DNA of 11,606 nt, taken from assembly GCA_017560705.1 (NCBI GenBank), contig JAFZEK010000027.1, positions 1 to 11,606 on the forward strand, in the 5' to 3' direction. This stretch comes from Bacteroidales bacterium. GTDB taxonomy: Bacteria; Bacteroidota; Bacteroidia; Bacteroidales; P3. Under the pieces are notes generated by a model. It saw only the letters and a program-made list of their open reading frames with translations, was not told where the DNA came from and made no database searches. Positions 1 to 7,850 of this stretch are shown here, piece after piece; position 1 is the stretch's first letter; every line of letters begins with the position of its first letter. A program made the position numbers and the translations under genes.

Positions 1-1
1 G

Positions 2-139
2 GGGCACTGTGTTCAAACAGCAAACATAATGCTAACTTCTTCTACCTACAAGCTAAAAGCCAACTTAAAACAAGGCTCTTATGTGCTAGAAATAAAGGTA
101 AACGGAAAGAAATATAACAAAACAATTATATTGAGATAA
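2..139 (+). CDS. 3' end of a gene; C-terminus resembles a type IX secretion sorting domain
   Basis: An open frame enters from the left edge and stops at TAA 137-139. It gives 45 residues ending in the pattern TYKLKANL-QGSYVLEIKVNGKKYNKTIILR. The 'L..G-Y-L-I-V-G-K-Y-K-I-I' layout is what the last two beta strands of Bacteroidota type A C-terminal sorting domains (type IX secretion) look like. Those domains end secreted or surface-anchored proteins. A DUF3244-like or other small beta-sandwich C-terminus would look similar, and the catalytic or binding part of the protein lies outside the window. The frame is credible because it stays open to the edge, encodes an ordered beta-rich tail and is followed by a hairpin at 163-190. 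The assignment to a sorting domain is an inference from a short tail. Confidence 0.55.
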   Translation, partial: GHCVQTANIMLTSSTYKLKANLKQGSYVLEIKVNGKKYNKTIILR

Positions 140-162
140 GCAATAAAAAAACAATAGATAAT

Positions 163-190
163 AGAGACGCAGCATCATAGTTGCGTCTCT
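163..190 (+). terminator. Hairpin between the upstream gene and the helicase gene
   Basis: AGAGACGCA (163-171) and TGCGTCTCT (182-190) are perfect 9-bp inverted repeats around a 10-nt loop, starting 23 bp after the upstream stop codon. The following bases are only moderately T-rich (GTTTCATATA), so this is a weak or Rho-assisted terminator, or a structure in the leader of the helicase mRNA. No TAnnTTTG promoter is visible between this hairpin and the helicase start at 212, so some readthrough is possible. Confidence 0.45.
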
Positions 191-211
191 GTTTCATATA
201 CACACCTCAGC

Positions 212-2677
212 ATGAAATACACAACATTCGAACTAGCAGACGCATACATCAACAACACAGGGGCTTCGGTGTTTCTTACAGGAAAAGCAGGTACAGGAAA
301 AACTACTTTTCTAAGACACATTTGTCAAAACACTAAAAAACGCTGTATTGTAGTGGCTCCCACCGGTGTTGCGGCCATAAATGCAGGAGGTGTAACCATC
401 CACTCGTTCTTCCAACTTCCGTTCTCGCCATATCTTCCTACGGTGAGTAACGCCCTATCGGAATACTCTCTAAGTCAAGATAAAAGAAGACTAAGGAAAG
501 AGAAAATAAATATAATTCGCACTTTGGATTTGCTCATCATTGACGAGATAAGCATGGTGCGTGCCGACCTATTAGATGCCATAGACGACACTTTGCGTAG
601 ATACAGACGTAGCTCAAAAGCCTTCGGAGGCGTTCAACTCTTAATGATTGGAGACCTTCAACAGCTACCTCCCATCGTAAAAGATGATGAATGGCTACTT
701 ATGAGGCAGGTATATCCGTCGCCGTTCTTTTTCAATAGCAAGGCTTTACAACAAGTAAACTTTATAACGATAGAACTAAAAACCGTTTTTAGGCAAAGCG
801 ACAGCGTATTCATAGAACTCCTAAACAACATACGCCAAAATAAATTTGACAAAGAAACCTTAGACACTCTAAACACTAGATACCAACCCAACTTTATACC
901 CAAAGATGAAGAAGGGTATATCCAACTTACGACACACAACTCTCAGGCTCAATCCGTAAATAGTCAAAAACTAGACACACTCCAAGGCGACACACACACG
1001 TTCAACGCACAAGTGGAAGGAAACTTCCCTGAATACTCCTACCCTACAGACTACTCACTTACGCTGAAAGAAGGAGCACAGGTGATGTTTGTTCGAAACG
1101 ACTCTTCGCCCGAAAAACGATTCTATAATGGGAAAATAGGCAGTATAACCCAAATAAACGACAACAACATAGAAGTCACGGATGAGAAGCAAAATCGCAT
1201 AATAGTAGAAAAAGAAACGTGGGAAAACTACAAATATATTATAAACAAGGAAACAAAAGAAATAGAGCAAGAAGTTGATGGCAAATTCGTACAGTTTCCA
1301 TTAAAGCTTGCTTGGGCTATAACTGTACACAAAAGCCAAGGTCTCACCTTCGAAAAGGCCATAGTAGATGTGGGTTCGGCATTCACTTTCGGACAAGTAT
1401 ATGTGGCACTCAGCCGTTGCAAAAGTTTTGATGGGCTTGTACTTAGCTCTAAAATAACACCGCAATGTGCCTTCGCCAACAACGACATTGACACTTTCAA
1501 CAACCAGATACCATCAGAAAGCGAGGTTGAAAACAAACTACAACAAGCCGAAAACGAATTCTACTTCGAAAATCTAAACGAGATATTTGATTTTTCATTC
1601 TTGCAAAAATCTATAGACAAACTAAATAATATTTTCCATTCTTCCCTATCTACCATATACCCAAACGAAACAGAACAACTTAGAAAAGATATAACAAACA
1701 ACTTAGAAACAAATGTTTACTCAGTTGCAGAACGTTTCTCTATCCAACTATACAAAATACGCACACAATGCAACAACAACCCGGACAACGATGTTCTCAA
1801 AGAGCGAATAAAGAAAGCATCTAGCTACTTCCTTTCACAAATAGAATCATCTAGAAACAGCATTCTACCACTGCTTTCACTAGATATAGACAACAAAGAA
1901 ATAAGAAAACAATACACCGATGCCGGCGAAAATGTTATAGATACATTAGAGCTAAAGCTAATAGTACTTCCATTATGCGAAGATGGATTTTCTATAAACG
2001 AATATATAAAAACTAAGAATAACTACCTCCTAAAAGATAAAAATGAGAAAAAGAAAACGGAAAAGAATCAATCAAGTCAAAATAATACACCATACGACGA
2101 AATAATAAACATTCTAAAAGAATGGCGTAAAGAGAAATGCTACGAGCTAGATGTACCAGCATTTTATATCATGCACCAAAACACTCTTATGGAAATAGCA
2201 AAGAAAATGCCTGCTACCGAAAAAGAGCTATTGGATATTTCTGGTTTTGGCAAAAAGAAATACGAAAACTACGGAGTTGAAATACTTGATATTTTAAACA
2301 CATACTATTTAGATAAAAATATCGATAGAGAAACTGGTGAATCTCTTCCTCTAATAGATTATCAACCTCCCAAAAGAAGCACACACGAAATAACACTAGA
2401 GCTTTTCAAAGAAGGGAAAACTATTGAAGAAATAGCAAAAGAGAGAAATTTAGCAATAAGTACTATCGAAGGTCATATAATTAAAGCTGTTTCTGCCGGA
2501 GACATTGACATACAGAGCGTAATTGATTCTGACACGTTGGAAATTCTCATACCCTTTTTTACCGAAAATAAGGAGATACTATTAAAAGAAGCCTTTGAAC
2601 ACTTCCAAGAAAAATACAGCTACGCACATCTTAGGATGGTTAAAAACCATTGCAATAATACTCAAAAAGAAGAATAA
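212..2677 (+). CDS. Pif1-like superfamily 1B DNA helicase with HRDC and C-terminal helix-turn-helix domains
   Basis: Cytoplasmic ATP-dependent DNA helicase, probably 5'-3' by family, acting in replication or recombination maintenance. The motor occupies roughly residues 1-420. It shows Walker A GKAGTGKT (24-31), APTGVAA (motif Ia, 49-55), Walker B DEIS (111-114), motif III GDLQQLPP (147-154), VFRQ (192-195), TVHKSQG (371-377) and VALSR with the arginine finger-type R402. A helical, poorly recognised region follows (about 430-620), with a Lys/Glu/Gln-rich linker near 610-625. An HRDC-type nucleic-acid-binding domain spans about 627-695 (ending ISGFGKKKYENYG). A RecQ-C-terminus-like winged or HTH segment follows from about 724 (EGKTIEEIAKERNLAISTIEGHI). 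At 821 aa it is about twice the length of minimal bacterial Pif1 proteins, because of the C-terminal additions. The start at 212 leaves the usual short N-terminus before Walker A. The motor assignment is firm; the precise cellular role is inferred from the family. Confidence 0.92.
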   Translation: MKYTTFELADAYINNTGASVFLTGKAGTGKTTFLRHICQNTKKRCIVVAPTGVAAINAGGVTIHSFFQLPFSPYLPTVSNALSEYSLSQDKRRLRKEKINIIRTLDLLIIDEISMVRADLLDAIDDTLRRYRRSSKAFGGVQLLMIGDLQQLPPIVKDDEWLLMRQVYPSPFFFNSKALQQVNFITIELKTVFRQSDSVFIELLNNIRQNKFDKETLDTLNTRYQPNFIPKDEEGYIQLTTHNSQAQSVNSQKLDTLQGDTHTFNAQVEGNFPEYSYPTDYSLTLKEGAQVMFVRNDSSPEKRFYNGKIGSITQINDNNIEVTDEKQNRIIVEKETWENYKYIINKETKEIEQEVDGKFVQFPLKLAWAITVHKSQGLTFEKAIVDVGSAFTFGQVYVALSRCKSFDGLVLSSKITPQCAFANNDIDTFNNQIPSESEVENKLQQAENEFYFENLNEIFDFSFLQKSIDKLNNIFHSSLSTIYPNETEQLRKDITNNLETNVYSVAERFSIQLYKIRTQCNNNPDNDVLKERIKKASSYFLSQIESSRNSILPLLSLDIDNKEIRKQYTDAGENVIDTLELKLIVLPLCEDGFSINEYIKTKNNYLLKDKNEKKKTEKNQSSQNNTPYDEIINILKEWRKEKCYELDVPAFYIMHQNTLMEIAKKMPATEKELLDISGFGKKKYENYGVEILDILNTYYLDKNIDRETGESLPLIDYQPPKRSTHEITLELFKEGKTIEEIAKERNLAISTIEGHIIKAVSAGDIDIQSVIDSDTLEILIPFFTENKEILLKEAFEHFQEKYSYAHLRMVKNHCNNTQKEE

Positions 2678-2810
2678 AAAAACAAATCTCTAATAGAGAT
2701 AAACACATTCCCTCACCTATCTCACACAGTATTTTCAAGCATATTTTCATCGAAACACATGTAAACTATGCATTTCTGATCTGTAGAAAAAAATCGTAAA
2801 ATCTTATGTA

Positions 2811-2850
2811 TAAAAAAAGGGAGAAAAATACAATTACGTACTTTCTCCCC
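2811..2850 (-). terminator. Intrinsic terminator of the hydrogenase gene
   Basis: Read on the minus strand, the arms GGGAGAAA (complement of 2842-2849) and TTTCTCCC (complement of 2819-2826) pair over 8 bp. They are followed at once by a T-tract (TTTTTTT, complement of 2812-2818). It begins 24 bp beyond the hydrogenase stop codon, so it should end the [2Fe-2S]/hydrogenase transcript and also insulate it from the convergent helicase gene. Confidence 0.78.
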
Positions 2851-2873
2851 AATATCAATTATGAAGACTAAAA

Positions 2874-4304
2874 TTACTTTCCTTCTTCCATAGATTTAGC
2901 GAAGTTATCAACCTGACGAGTCGCAACTCTAGGATTAGCAATAACATCACATCCGTTTACACATCCACCAGCACAAGACATAACTTCTACAAAGTTACCA
3001 GGACAAGACTTAACATATCCTTTCAAAGTGCGGATAGTAGCTTTATCCAATCCACTAATTACTATATCTTTTATTTCTTCAGGATGTTCAACATAATTCT
3101 TAACTGATTGCATTACACCATTAGTATAAGCAAATCTTCTTCCGTCAGAATTAATAGTAGTATCCAATTCAGCTGATTCACATTTCATAACATCAATGTT
3201 ACGAGCCATAAACCAAGAACCTAATTCTTCGAAAGACACTACATAGTCAACTTCTGGAGTACGATAAACTTCACTACGTTTACCTACGCAAGGACTTACG
3301 AAAACTGTTATAGCATCAGGCATATTAGCTTTTACATAACGAGCTGTATACACCATTGGTGAAGGAGTTTCAGACACGAAAGGTTTCATTTCTGGCATGT
3401 GTTTGTTTACTAAATTAACCCATGCAGGACAACAAGATGTTGTCATAAATGGAGCACCTTCTTCCATACGTTCCAAAAATTCTTTAGCTTCGTGTTCTGT
3501 AGTTTCATTAGCACCTTTAGCTACTTCTATAACATCGCTAAAACCAAGTTCTTTTATAGCAGTAATCATCTTACCCATATCCACTTGGAACTGACCAGCC
3601 AATGCAGGTGCCACCATAGCCACTACTTTCTTACCTTCTTTTATAGAGTTTATAATCTCTACCAAGAAAGATTTTTCCATAATAGCTCCAAAAGGACAAG
3701 CTACCATACATTTTCCACAGTATATACATTTACTATCATCTATATACTCAATACCATTTTCATTGCGTTTTATTGCACCAACAGGACAAGATTCTTCACA
3801 AGGAATAGGTTGATAGATAATAGCATGGAATGGACATGCTTCTTTACATAGACCACAGCTCACACACTTATCTTGATCAATAAAAGCTTTATCTGTAACT
3901 GTGATAGCATCTTTTTTACATGCATACATACATGGACGTGCCACACATGCTCTACAAAGGTTAGATACGATGTAATTGTTTTTAACACAAGATGAACAAG
4001 CTTCATCCACAACAGTAAGCTGAACAGGTGTATATTGTTCTTTTGTACGTTCTTCAGCTTTCTTTGCATATACTGACAAAGGTGTCAATTCATCTGTTTC
4101 ATCACTTGTATTAAAACCTAAAAGAGCCATTGTTCTGTATTTCAATACAGCACGTTCTTTATGACAACAACAACGAATAGCCTTTTGGTTGCGTGGACGC
4201 ATTTCCAACGGTAAGCGATCAATTTTTTCTACCAATGTACGGTCTTCCAATAACCTCGCCACACGACTTATCAAGTCGCGACGAATCTGCTTAGCATTAT
4301 TCAT
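2874..4304 (-). CDS. Monomeric [FeFe]-hydrogenase, ferredoxin-rich N-terminus (group B-like)
   Basis: Catalyses reversible H2 formation from protons and reduced ferredoxin-type donors; no signal peptide, so cytoplasmic. The C-terminal half carries the three H-cluster signatures. L1 is TSCCPAW (C291 at the proton-transfer position, C292 a ligand). L2 is SPCVGKRSE (C339, K342, E345). L3 is VMSCAGGCVNGC (C444 and C448 as ligands, M442 conserved). L2 has Ser where classical group A enzymes have Met, and L3 ends GC-D rather than GGGQP. Both fit the group B type described in anaerobes. The N-terminal 210 residues hold many cysteines: RCCCHKE (45-47), CSSC (103-106), CRACx4CxxxC (117-129), two CxxCxxCxxxCP motifs (147-157, 193-203) and CEESCP (169-173). 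That is enough for two bacterial-ferredoxin [4Fe-4S] clusters and probably a third. There is no NuoG-like [2Fe-2S] domain; the adjacent upstream gene supplies a [2Fe-2S] protein. Maturases HydEFG are not in the window. The hydrogenase call is secure; subgroup and physiological direction are inferred. Confidence 0.93.
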   Translation of the reverse strand: MNNAKQIRRDLISRVARLLEDRTLVEKIDRLPLEMRPRNQKAIRCCCHKERAVLKYRTMALLGFNTSDETDELTPLSVYAKKAEERTKEQYTPVQLTVVDEACSSCVKNNYIVSNLCRACVARPCMYACKKDAITVTDKAFIDQDKCVSCGLCKEACPFHAIIYQPIPCEESCPVGAIKRNENGIEYIDDSKCIYCGKCMVACPFGAIMEKSFLVEIINSIKEGKKVVAMVAPALAGQFQVDMGKMITAIKELGFSDVIEVAKGANETTEHEAKEFLERMEEGAPFMTTSCCPAWVNLVNKHMPEMKPFVSETPSPMVYTARYVKANMPDAITVFVSPCVGKRSEVYRTPEVDYVVSFEELGSWFMARNIDVMKCESAELDTTINSDGRRFAYTNGVMQSVKNYVEHPEEIKDIVISGLDKATIRTLKGYVKSCPGNFVEVMSCAGGCVNGCDVIANPRVATRQVDNFAKSMEEGK

Positions 4305-4312
4305 ATCAATTC

Positions 4313-4573
4313 TTACAAACTTAATTCTTCTATTTGCCTACTTATTTCTTCTCTTACTTTATTTACATTTGCTTCCGAAATCATTACATCGCCAACCAGT
4401 ACAAAAGGTGGCTTTTTGTTTTTGCTGTCAAAACATGAATCTACACAAGGTATCCCTTTTATATCAACACATTCAGCTTGATGAGGGGTTAAATAATCCG
4501 CCAAAGTGGTCAAATCTGCGCCTCCCATAACGTAGCAGGCTGTCCCCATACATATTTTCACTTCTATTTTCAT
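4313..4573 (-). CDS. Small thioredoxin-fold [2Fe-2S] ferredoxin (NuoE/HydC-like), partner of the hydrogenase
   Basis: An 86-aa protein beginning MKIEVKICMGTACYVMGG, the typical opening of (2Fe-2S) ferredoxin-domain proteins of the NuoE/HydC C-terminal fold. Ligand candidates are C8 and C13 (C-x4-C) and C43 and C47 (C-x3-C, in GIPCVDSCFD). An additional C35 precedes the second pair. PPFVLVGD and the C-terminal helix complete the fold. It likely carries one [2Fe-2S] cluster and passes electrons to or from the hydrogenase encoded 8 bp downstream on the same strand; the spacing implies translational coupling and one mRNA. It is far shorter than NuoE (about 160 aa) because the N-terminal helical bundle is absent. 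No NuoF-like flavin subunit is next to it, so NAD(H) coupling cannot be inferred from this locus. It is preceded by a leader of about 140 nt and a good TTG/TAnnTTTG promoter. Confidence 0.88.
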   Translation of the reverse strand: MKIEVKICMGTACYVMGGADLTTLADYLTPHQAECVDIKGIPCVDSCFDSKNKKPPFVLVGDVMISEANVNKVREEISRQIEELSL

Positions 4574-4718
4574 GCCAGTTCTGTTTGTTTTCTGGTTAAT
4601 CTTTATTTGATTTACATTTTAATGACCTAATATAAGTGTCTTCATCACCTTCAAAATATGCATCTAAACCCTATAATTCAAACACATACAGCTATAACAC
4701 ACTCTTCGATAGTCTTTG

Positions 4719-4749
4719 CAAAGTTACGCAATTGTATCCATATAAGCAA
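4719..4749 (-). promoter_or_regulatory. Bacteroidota-type promoter for the [2Fe-2S]/hydrogenase operon
   Basis: On the minus strand TTG (complement of 4747-4749) is separated by 20 bp from TAACTTTG (complement of 4719-4726), matching the -33 TTG / -7 TAnnTTTG promoter of Bacteroides-type sigma-A. Transcription would start near 4712, giving a leader of about 140 nt before the ATG at 4573. The -7 box overlaps the perfect 10-bp palindrome CTTTGCAAAG (4714-4723), which could be a regulator site or only part of the common core promoter sequence. Confidence 0.68.
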
Positions 4750-4863
4750 CTACTAATACCAAATAATTTCTATTTTTTGAACAAAGCTCATTAAAAATGC
4801 GTTATTTTGAGGTTTTATAGTATCTATTCGACACCTTATCTCCGTCAAAAGAATACAATTATA

Positions 4864-5135
4864 GGCAACTTCTAAAAATTCCACGTTCTGGATAAACAAA
4901 AGAGTGTTCTTTGAAACTTTTGCGTGGTTGACTTCGTCGATGTTGCTATCGCTCGAAATAGCTAATGCTGAGGCATTGCTCTTTACTCGCTTAATCGCAA
5001 CATTTACGTTTTTTTACCGAAATCTTTCTATTCCTTTTTTTAATCGCATAGCCCGCTATGATGGGTCAAAAGAAAGTAAAAATCTTCTCAAGAAAATTCC
5101 GTAAATCACTCGCAAAGCAATTTTTAGAAATTGCC
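4864..5135 (+). mobile_element. MITE-like element, copy A (long form, 272 bp)
   Basis: Begins GGCAACTTCTAAAAATT and ends AATTTTTAGAAATTGCC, which are 17-bp terminal inverted repeats with one mismatch. It is flanked by TATA (4860-4863) and TATA (5136-5139), a 4-bp target duplication. Non-coding. It contains the family core (AAATCTTTCTATT.., GCATAGCCCGCTATGATGGG, then TCAAAAGAAAG..) and the extra hairpin cassette at about 4928-5005. That cassette has arms ATGTTGC (4940-4946) and GCAACAT (4997-5003), with an inner AATGC/GCATT stem. It inserted directly against the T-tract of the receptor-gene terminator. No transposase is present, so it would depend on one encoded elsewhere. Confidence 0.82.
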
Positions 5136-5138
5136 TAT

Positions 5139-5191
5139 AAAAAAAAGACTTTGCCTTTCCAACAAGTACAATACAAGTTGAAAAGGCAAAG
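5139..5191 (-). terminator. Strong intrinsic terminator of the outer-membrane receptor gene
   Basis: The arms at 5177-5191 and 5149-5163 pair over 15 bp with a single G-T wobble (core CTTTGCCTTT / AAAGGCAAAG) around a short, partly self-complementary loop. On the minus strand the hairpin is followed after TC by eight Ts (complement of 5139-5146). It lies 17 bp after the stop codon at 5208-5210, the expected place for the end of a single-gene transcript. Confidence 0.87.
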
Positions 5192-5207
5192 CTAAAAATT
5201 CATATTA

Positions 5208-7799
5208 TTAATATTCTCCACCGGATTCCATGTCATCCATATTCATGGCATCCATGTTCTTTTTATTCATTCTTAATCCATTGTTTATTTTGTAACTAAA
5301 TCCTATAGTTACGTATGGACTCAAACGTTTACTTCTTACCACTCTGTTAAGCTGGTCGTTATGGGTATCATGGCCCCAACCACCTGTACACAACATATCA
5401 CTAACACGCAAGTTTACTGTAGCTCTACGGTTAAAAATATCTTTTTTCACAGCCAAATCTAACCAATAATTTGCCATCATTTCTGTTTGCAAATCTAACC
5501 ATGGTGCATTGTATTGACCACTAAGTTGCACTGTCCAATCTTTTGGCAATGTCATAAAACTACTAATCTTACCATTACACAATGTAGCTTCTGTTGATTG
5601 ATTATCTAAAAGTTCAGTGGCTTCTATTTTACTTTTATATACATTTAAACTCAAGTTTACTTTCCACCATGGGAATATTTGATAGTCTACTATAAATTCC
5701 AAACCACAATTCAAACCTGTATTCAAATTTTGCCATGTACTAGCCCAATAATCATTATATTCTGGATTGTATGGTATCCATGGTGAATAATAATTTGCAG
5801 ATTCTTCATTCCATACAAAACCATAACGAGTCATCATGTTGTTAGTTTGTCTAAAATAAGCAGAAGTAAAGATATTCACTTTCTTTATAAACAAATTATA
5901 GCTTAATTCAACAGCATTAGTAAACTCTGGGTCCAAGTTTGGATTTCCAAAAGAAAGCTCCATACCTTCACGAACATCCAAATAAGGATTCAAATTCCAA
6001 AAATGTGGACGTCTTACTCTTCTTGAATAAGAAAGTTGCAAACTTTGGTCTTTATTTATTTCGTAGCTAAAATGTATACTTGGATATAATTTCCAATATT
6101 CTTTATTTATATGATCTGTTTCTGGGTGATTTATATCTTCACCTTGCATATTGGTATATTCTAATCTTAAACCAGCCTGAGCCTTTAATTCTCCCCAAAC
6201 TGTTCCTCCCATTGTTACATAACCTGCATGTATATGTTGTGAATATTGAAAATGAGTACTTGAAGTTTCATCATAATCTCTCTCTAATGAATTTCCAACA
6301 TATTCAGTGCGATAATAATCTGCATTTTGGTCCGGCCAATCCATTCTTCCTTCATAGCCTGTTTCCATTTGCCATCCAAAATCAAAAGGATGAACATAGT
6401 TCAACTTTAAGTTCATGGATTCATGTTGATTAAGAGTATTCGATTCACGAGCATAATAATTCAACAAATTAGCTTGAGGATTATCATAAAACTGTTCTTG
6501 AAGTCCATCACCACTTCTTTTTTGCATACTAAATGTTCCATCAAATGTAAGCAATCTATCTTTCTCGTCAAATTTCTTTGTATAGTTTACACTAATAGAA
6601 TTGTTCAAATTTGAATTTTCATTAGTATCTGTTTGGTTGTAGTTCATGAAGCCATCTGTCAATAAGTCTGTAGAAAATATATTGCTCATTCTGTTTCGCA
6701 TACCACCTCTAAGTTGGTAACTAACAAGCACACTATTTTGTTGATTTATGTAGTACTCTATACCCATTTTCATACTACCCATATAGTTTTTGTTTACACT
6801 ATATTGGTTAATAGTATCATCAGACATTGGATTACCATTTCTCAATCTTTCTATTCTAGAGCTTGATATATGTCCACGACTTCTCATTCCTGCATCAGCA
6901 GAGAAGAATACATTATATTTTTCTGTAGAATAATTCAAATTCACCGATGCCATAGTAGTAGGGATAATATCTGGTAAATAATCAGAAGGATAATTAGAAC
7001 CTAAGAATGCAAAAGGTGTTCCTAAATTCAAATTTACCATACCATTAAGTCCTAAAGCTGCCGAAGAACGCTCTTTAAGTTTTATATTGATAATACCACT
7101 CATACCTTCTGGGTCATATTTAGCACTAGGATTTGTTATAACTTCTACATTCTCAATAGATGTAGCTGGCATTTGTTCTAGCAAGGTAGATAAGTCATTA
7201 CCTAATAATTCGTATGGTTTACCATCTATAAGAACTTTCACATTAGAGCTACCTCTTAAAGATACATTACCATCATTATCCACTGTAACAGAGGGAACTT
7301 GTTCTAACACATCTGTAGCTGTTCCTCCTCCTGCTACTATATTTTTATCCACATTTACCACTCTTTTATCCAACTTATACTCTACCATACTCCTATCTGC
7401 AACAACGCGAGCTTCTTTAAGTACCGTAGCATTAGTTTTCAGCTCTATTTTTCCAACATTTACAGTAGGTTTAGCAGCAGATATTTTTATTACCGAAGGA
7501 TAAATAAATGTTTGATAGCCCATAAAACTTACTCTCAAAAGATAATTTCCATTGGCTACCCCTGTTACTGTAAAAATACCTTTTTCATTTGTAACCGTTC
7601 CATTAACCATAGATGAGTCTGTCACTTTTAGTATTGCTATTGTAGCATACTCCACTGGCTTTCCATCATTGGCTTGAACTACTTTCCCTGTTATTTTTGT
7701 AGGTGCTTTTTGTGGTTTCTCTTGTGCCATAGCAGTGCCAAAAAGCATAAACACTGCTAAAAATACTTTCACTGTGTTTTTTACTATTCTAGTATACAT
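5208..7799 (-). CDS. TonB-dependent-receptor-like outer-membrane beta-barrel protein
   Basis: 863-aa outer-membrane protein. A Sec signal peptide covers residues 1-25 (cleavage after AMA). A carboxypeptidase-regulatory-like beta sandwich follows (about 36-121: ITGKVVQANDGKPVEYATI, GSYV-type core, SFMGYQT). A TonB-receptor plug spans about 140-243 (ATDVLEQVPSVTVDNDGNVSLRG, VLIDGKPY, ITNPSAKYDPEGMSGIINIKLK). A beta barrel extends to about 840, rich in alternating aromatic and polar residues (LSYSRRVRRPHFWNLNPY, LDPEFTNAVELSYN). This is the layout of the OMP_b-brl_3-type receptors (PF14905-like) rather than SusC: no SusD partner is next to it and no classical SusC signatures are seen. The substrate cannot be read from the sequence. 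After the barrel a short tail (844-863) is rich in Met and Asp (MNKKNMDAMNMDDM), which might bind metal or simply be disordered. It is monocistronic, with its own terminator. Confidence 0.9.
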   Translation of the reverse strand: MYTRIVKNTVKVFLAVFMLFGTAMAQEKPQKAPTKITGKVVQANDGKPVEYATIAILKVTDSSMVNGTVTNEKGIFTVTGVANGNYLLRVSFMGYQTFIYPSVIKISAAKPTVNVGKIELKTNATVLKEARVVADRSMVEYKLDKRVVNVDKNIVAGGGTATDVLEQVPSVTVDNDGNVSLRGSSNVKVLIDGKPYELLGNDLSTLLEQMPATSIENVEVITNPSAKYDPEGMSGIINIKLKERSSAALGLNGMVNLNLGTPFAFLGSNYPSDYLPDIIPTTMASVNLNYSTEKYNVFFSADAGMRSRGHISSSRIERLRNGNPMSDDTINQYSVNKNYMGSMKMGIEYYINQQNSVLVSYQLRGGMRNRMSNIFSTDLLTDGFMNYNQTDTNENSNLNNSISVNYTKKFDEKDRLLTFDGTFSMQKRSGDGLQEQFYDNPQANLLNYYARESNTLNQHESMNLKLNYVHPFDFGWQMETGYEGRMDWPDQNADYYRTEYVGNSLERDYDETSSTHFQYSQHIHAGYVTMGGTVWGELKAQAGLRLEYTNMQGEDINHPETDHINKEYWKLYPSIHFSYEINKDQSLQLSYSRRVRRPHFWNLNPYLDVREGMELSFGNPNLDPEFTNAVELSYNLFIKKVNIFTSAYFRQTNNMMTRYGFVWNEESANYYSPWIPYNPEYNDYWASTWQNLNTGLNCGLEFIVDYQIFPWWKVNLSLNVYKSKIEATELLDNQSTEATLCNGKISSFMTLPKDWTVQLSGQYNAPWLDLQTEMMANYWLDLAVKKDIFNRRATVNLRVSDMLCTGGWGHDTHNDQLNRVVRSKRLSPYVTIGFSYKINNGLRMNKKNMDAMNMDDMESGGEY

Positions 7800-7831
7800 T
7801 ATTATTATTTTATTTTTTCTTTCACATCCTA

Positions 7832-7850
7832 GGCTCCAAGACTTGGAACC
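7832..7850. repeat. Short palindrome in the receptor-gene leader
   Basis: GGCTCCAAG (7832-7840) and CTTGGAACC (7842-7850) face each other around a single base, with 8 of 9 positions complementary. Such a tight palindrome suits a protein-binding operator better than an RNA hairpin. It lies 33-51 bp upstream of the receptor start codon. No regulator is identified. Confidence 0.4.

Larger units (their letters stand above)
4574..5207. other. Gene-free stretch between the hydrogenase operon and the receptor gene
   Basis: 634 bp without a credible gene. From left to right it holds the hydrogenase-operon leader (4574 to about 4712), its promoter (4719-4749), about 110 bp of featureless AT-rich DNA, MITE-like copy A (4864-5135), and the terminator of the receptor gene (5139-5191). 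The 66-codon open frame at 4904-5104 lies wholly inside the repeat element and has no coding character. Confidence 0.7.

Noticed and set aside
2686..2700. ATCTCT-AAT-AGAGAT hairpin after the helicase gene as a terminator
   Set aside because: The stem is only 6 bp of mostly A/T pairs and no T-tract follows on the plus strand; too weak to call.
4189..4530. 113-codon plus-strand frame across the hydrogenase/[2Fe-2S] gene junction
   Set aside because: It is antisense to two well-supported genes whose cysteine motifs are conserved; the antisense product is a shadow.
4619..4663. 14-codon minus-strand frame in the leader of the hydrogenase operon (MHILKVMKTLILGH)
   Set aside because: It could be a leader peptide, but it has no visible ribosome-binding signal and no attenuator-like hairpins, and a frame this short is expected by chance.
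4904..5104. 66-codon open frame on the plus strand
   Set aside because: It lies entirely within MITE-like copy A. The frame is not kept in copy B, and the product is low-complexity.
7087..7503. 138-codon plus-strand frame antisense to the receptor plug
   Set aside because: It opposes a clear TonB-receptor plug domain, and its Ser/Thr/Leu-rich product is typical of an antisense shadow.
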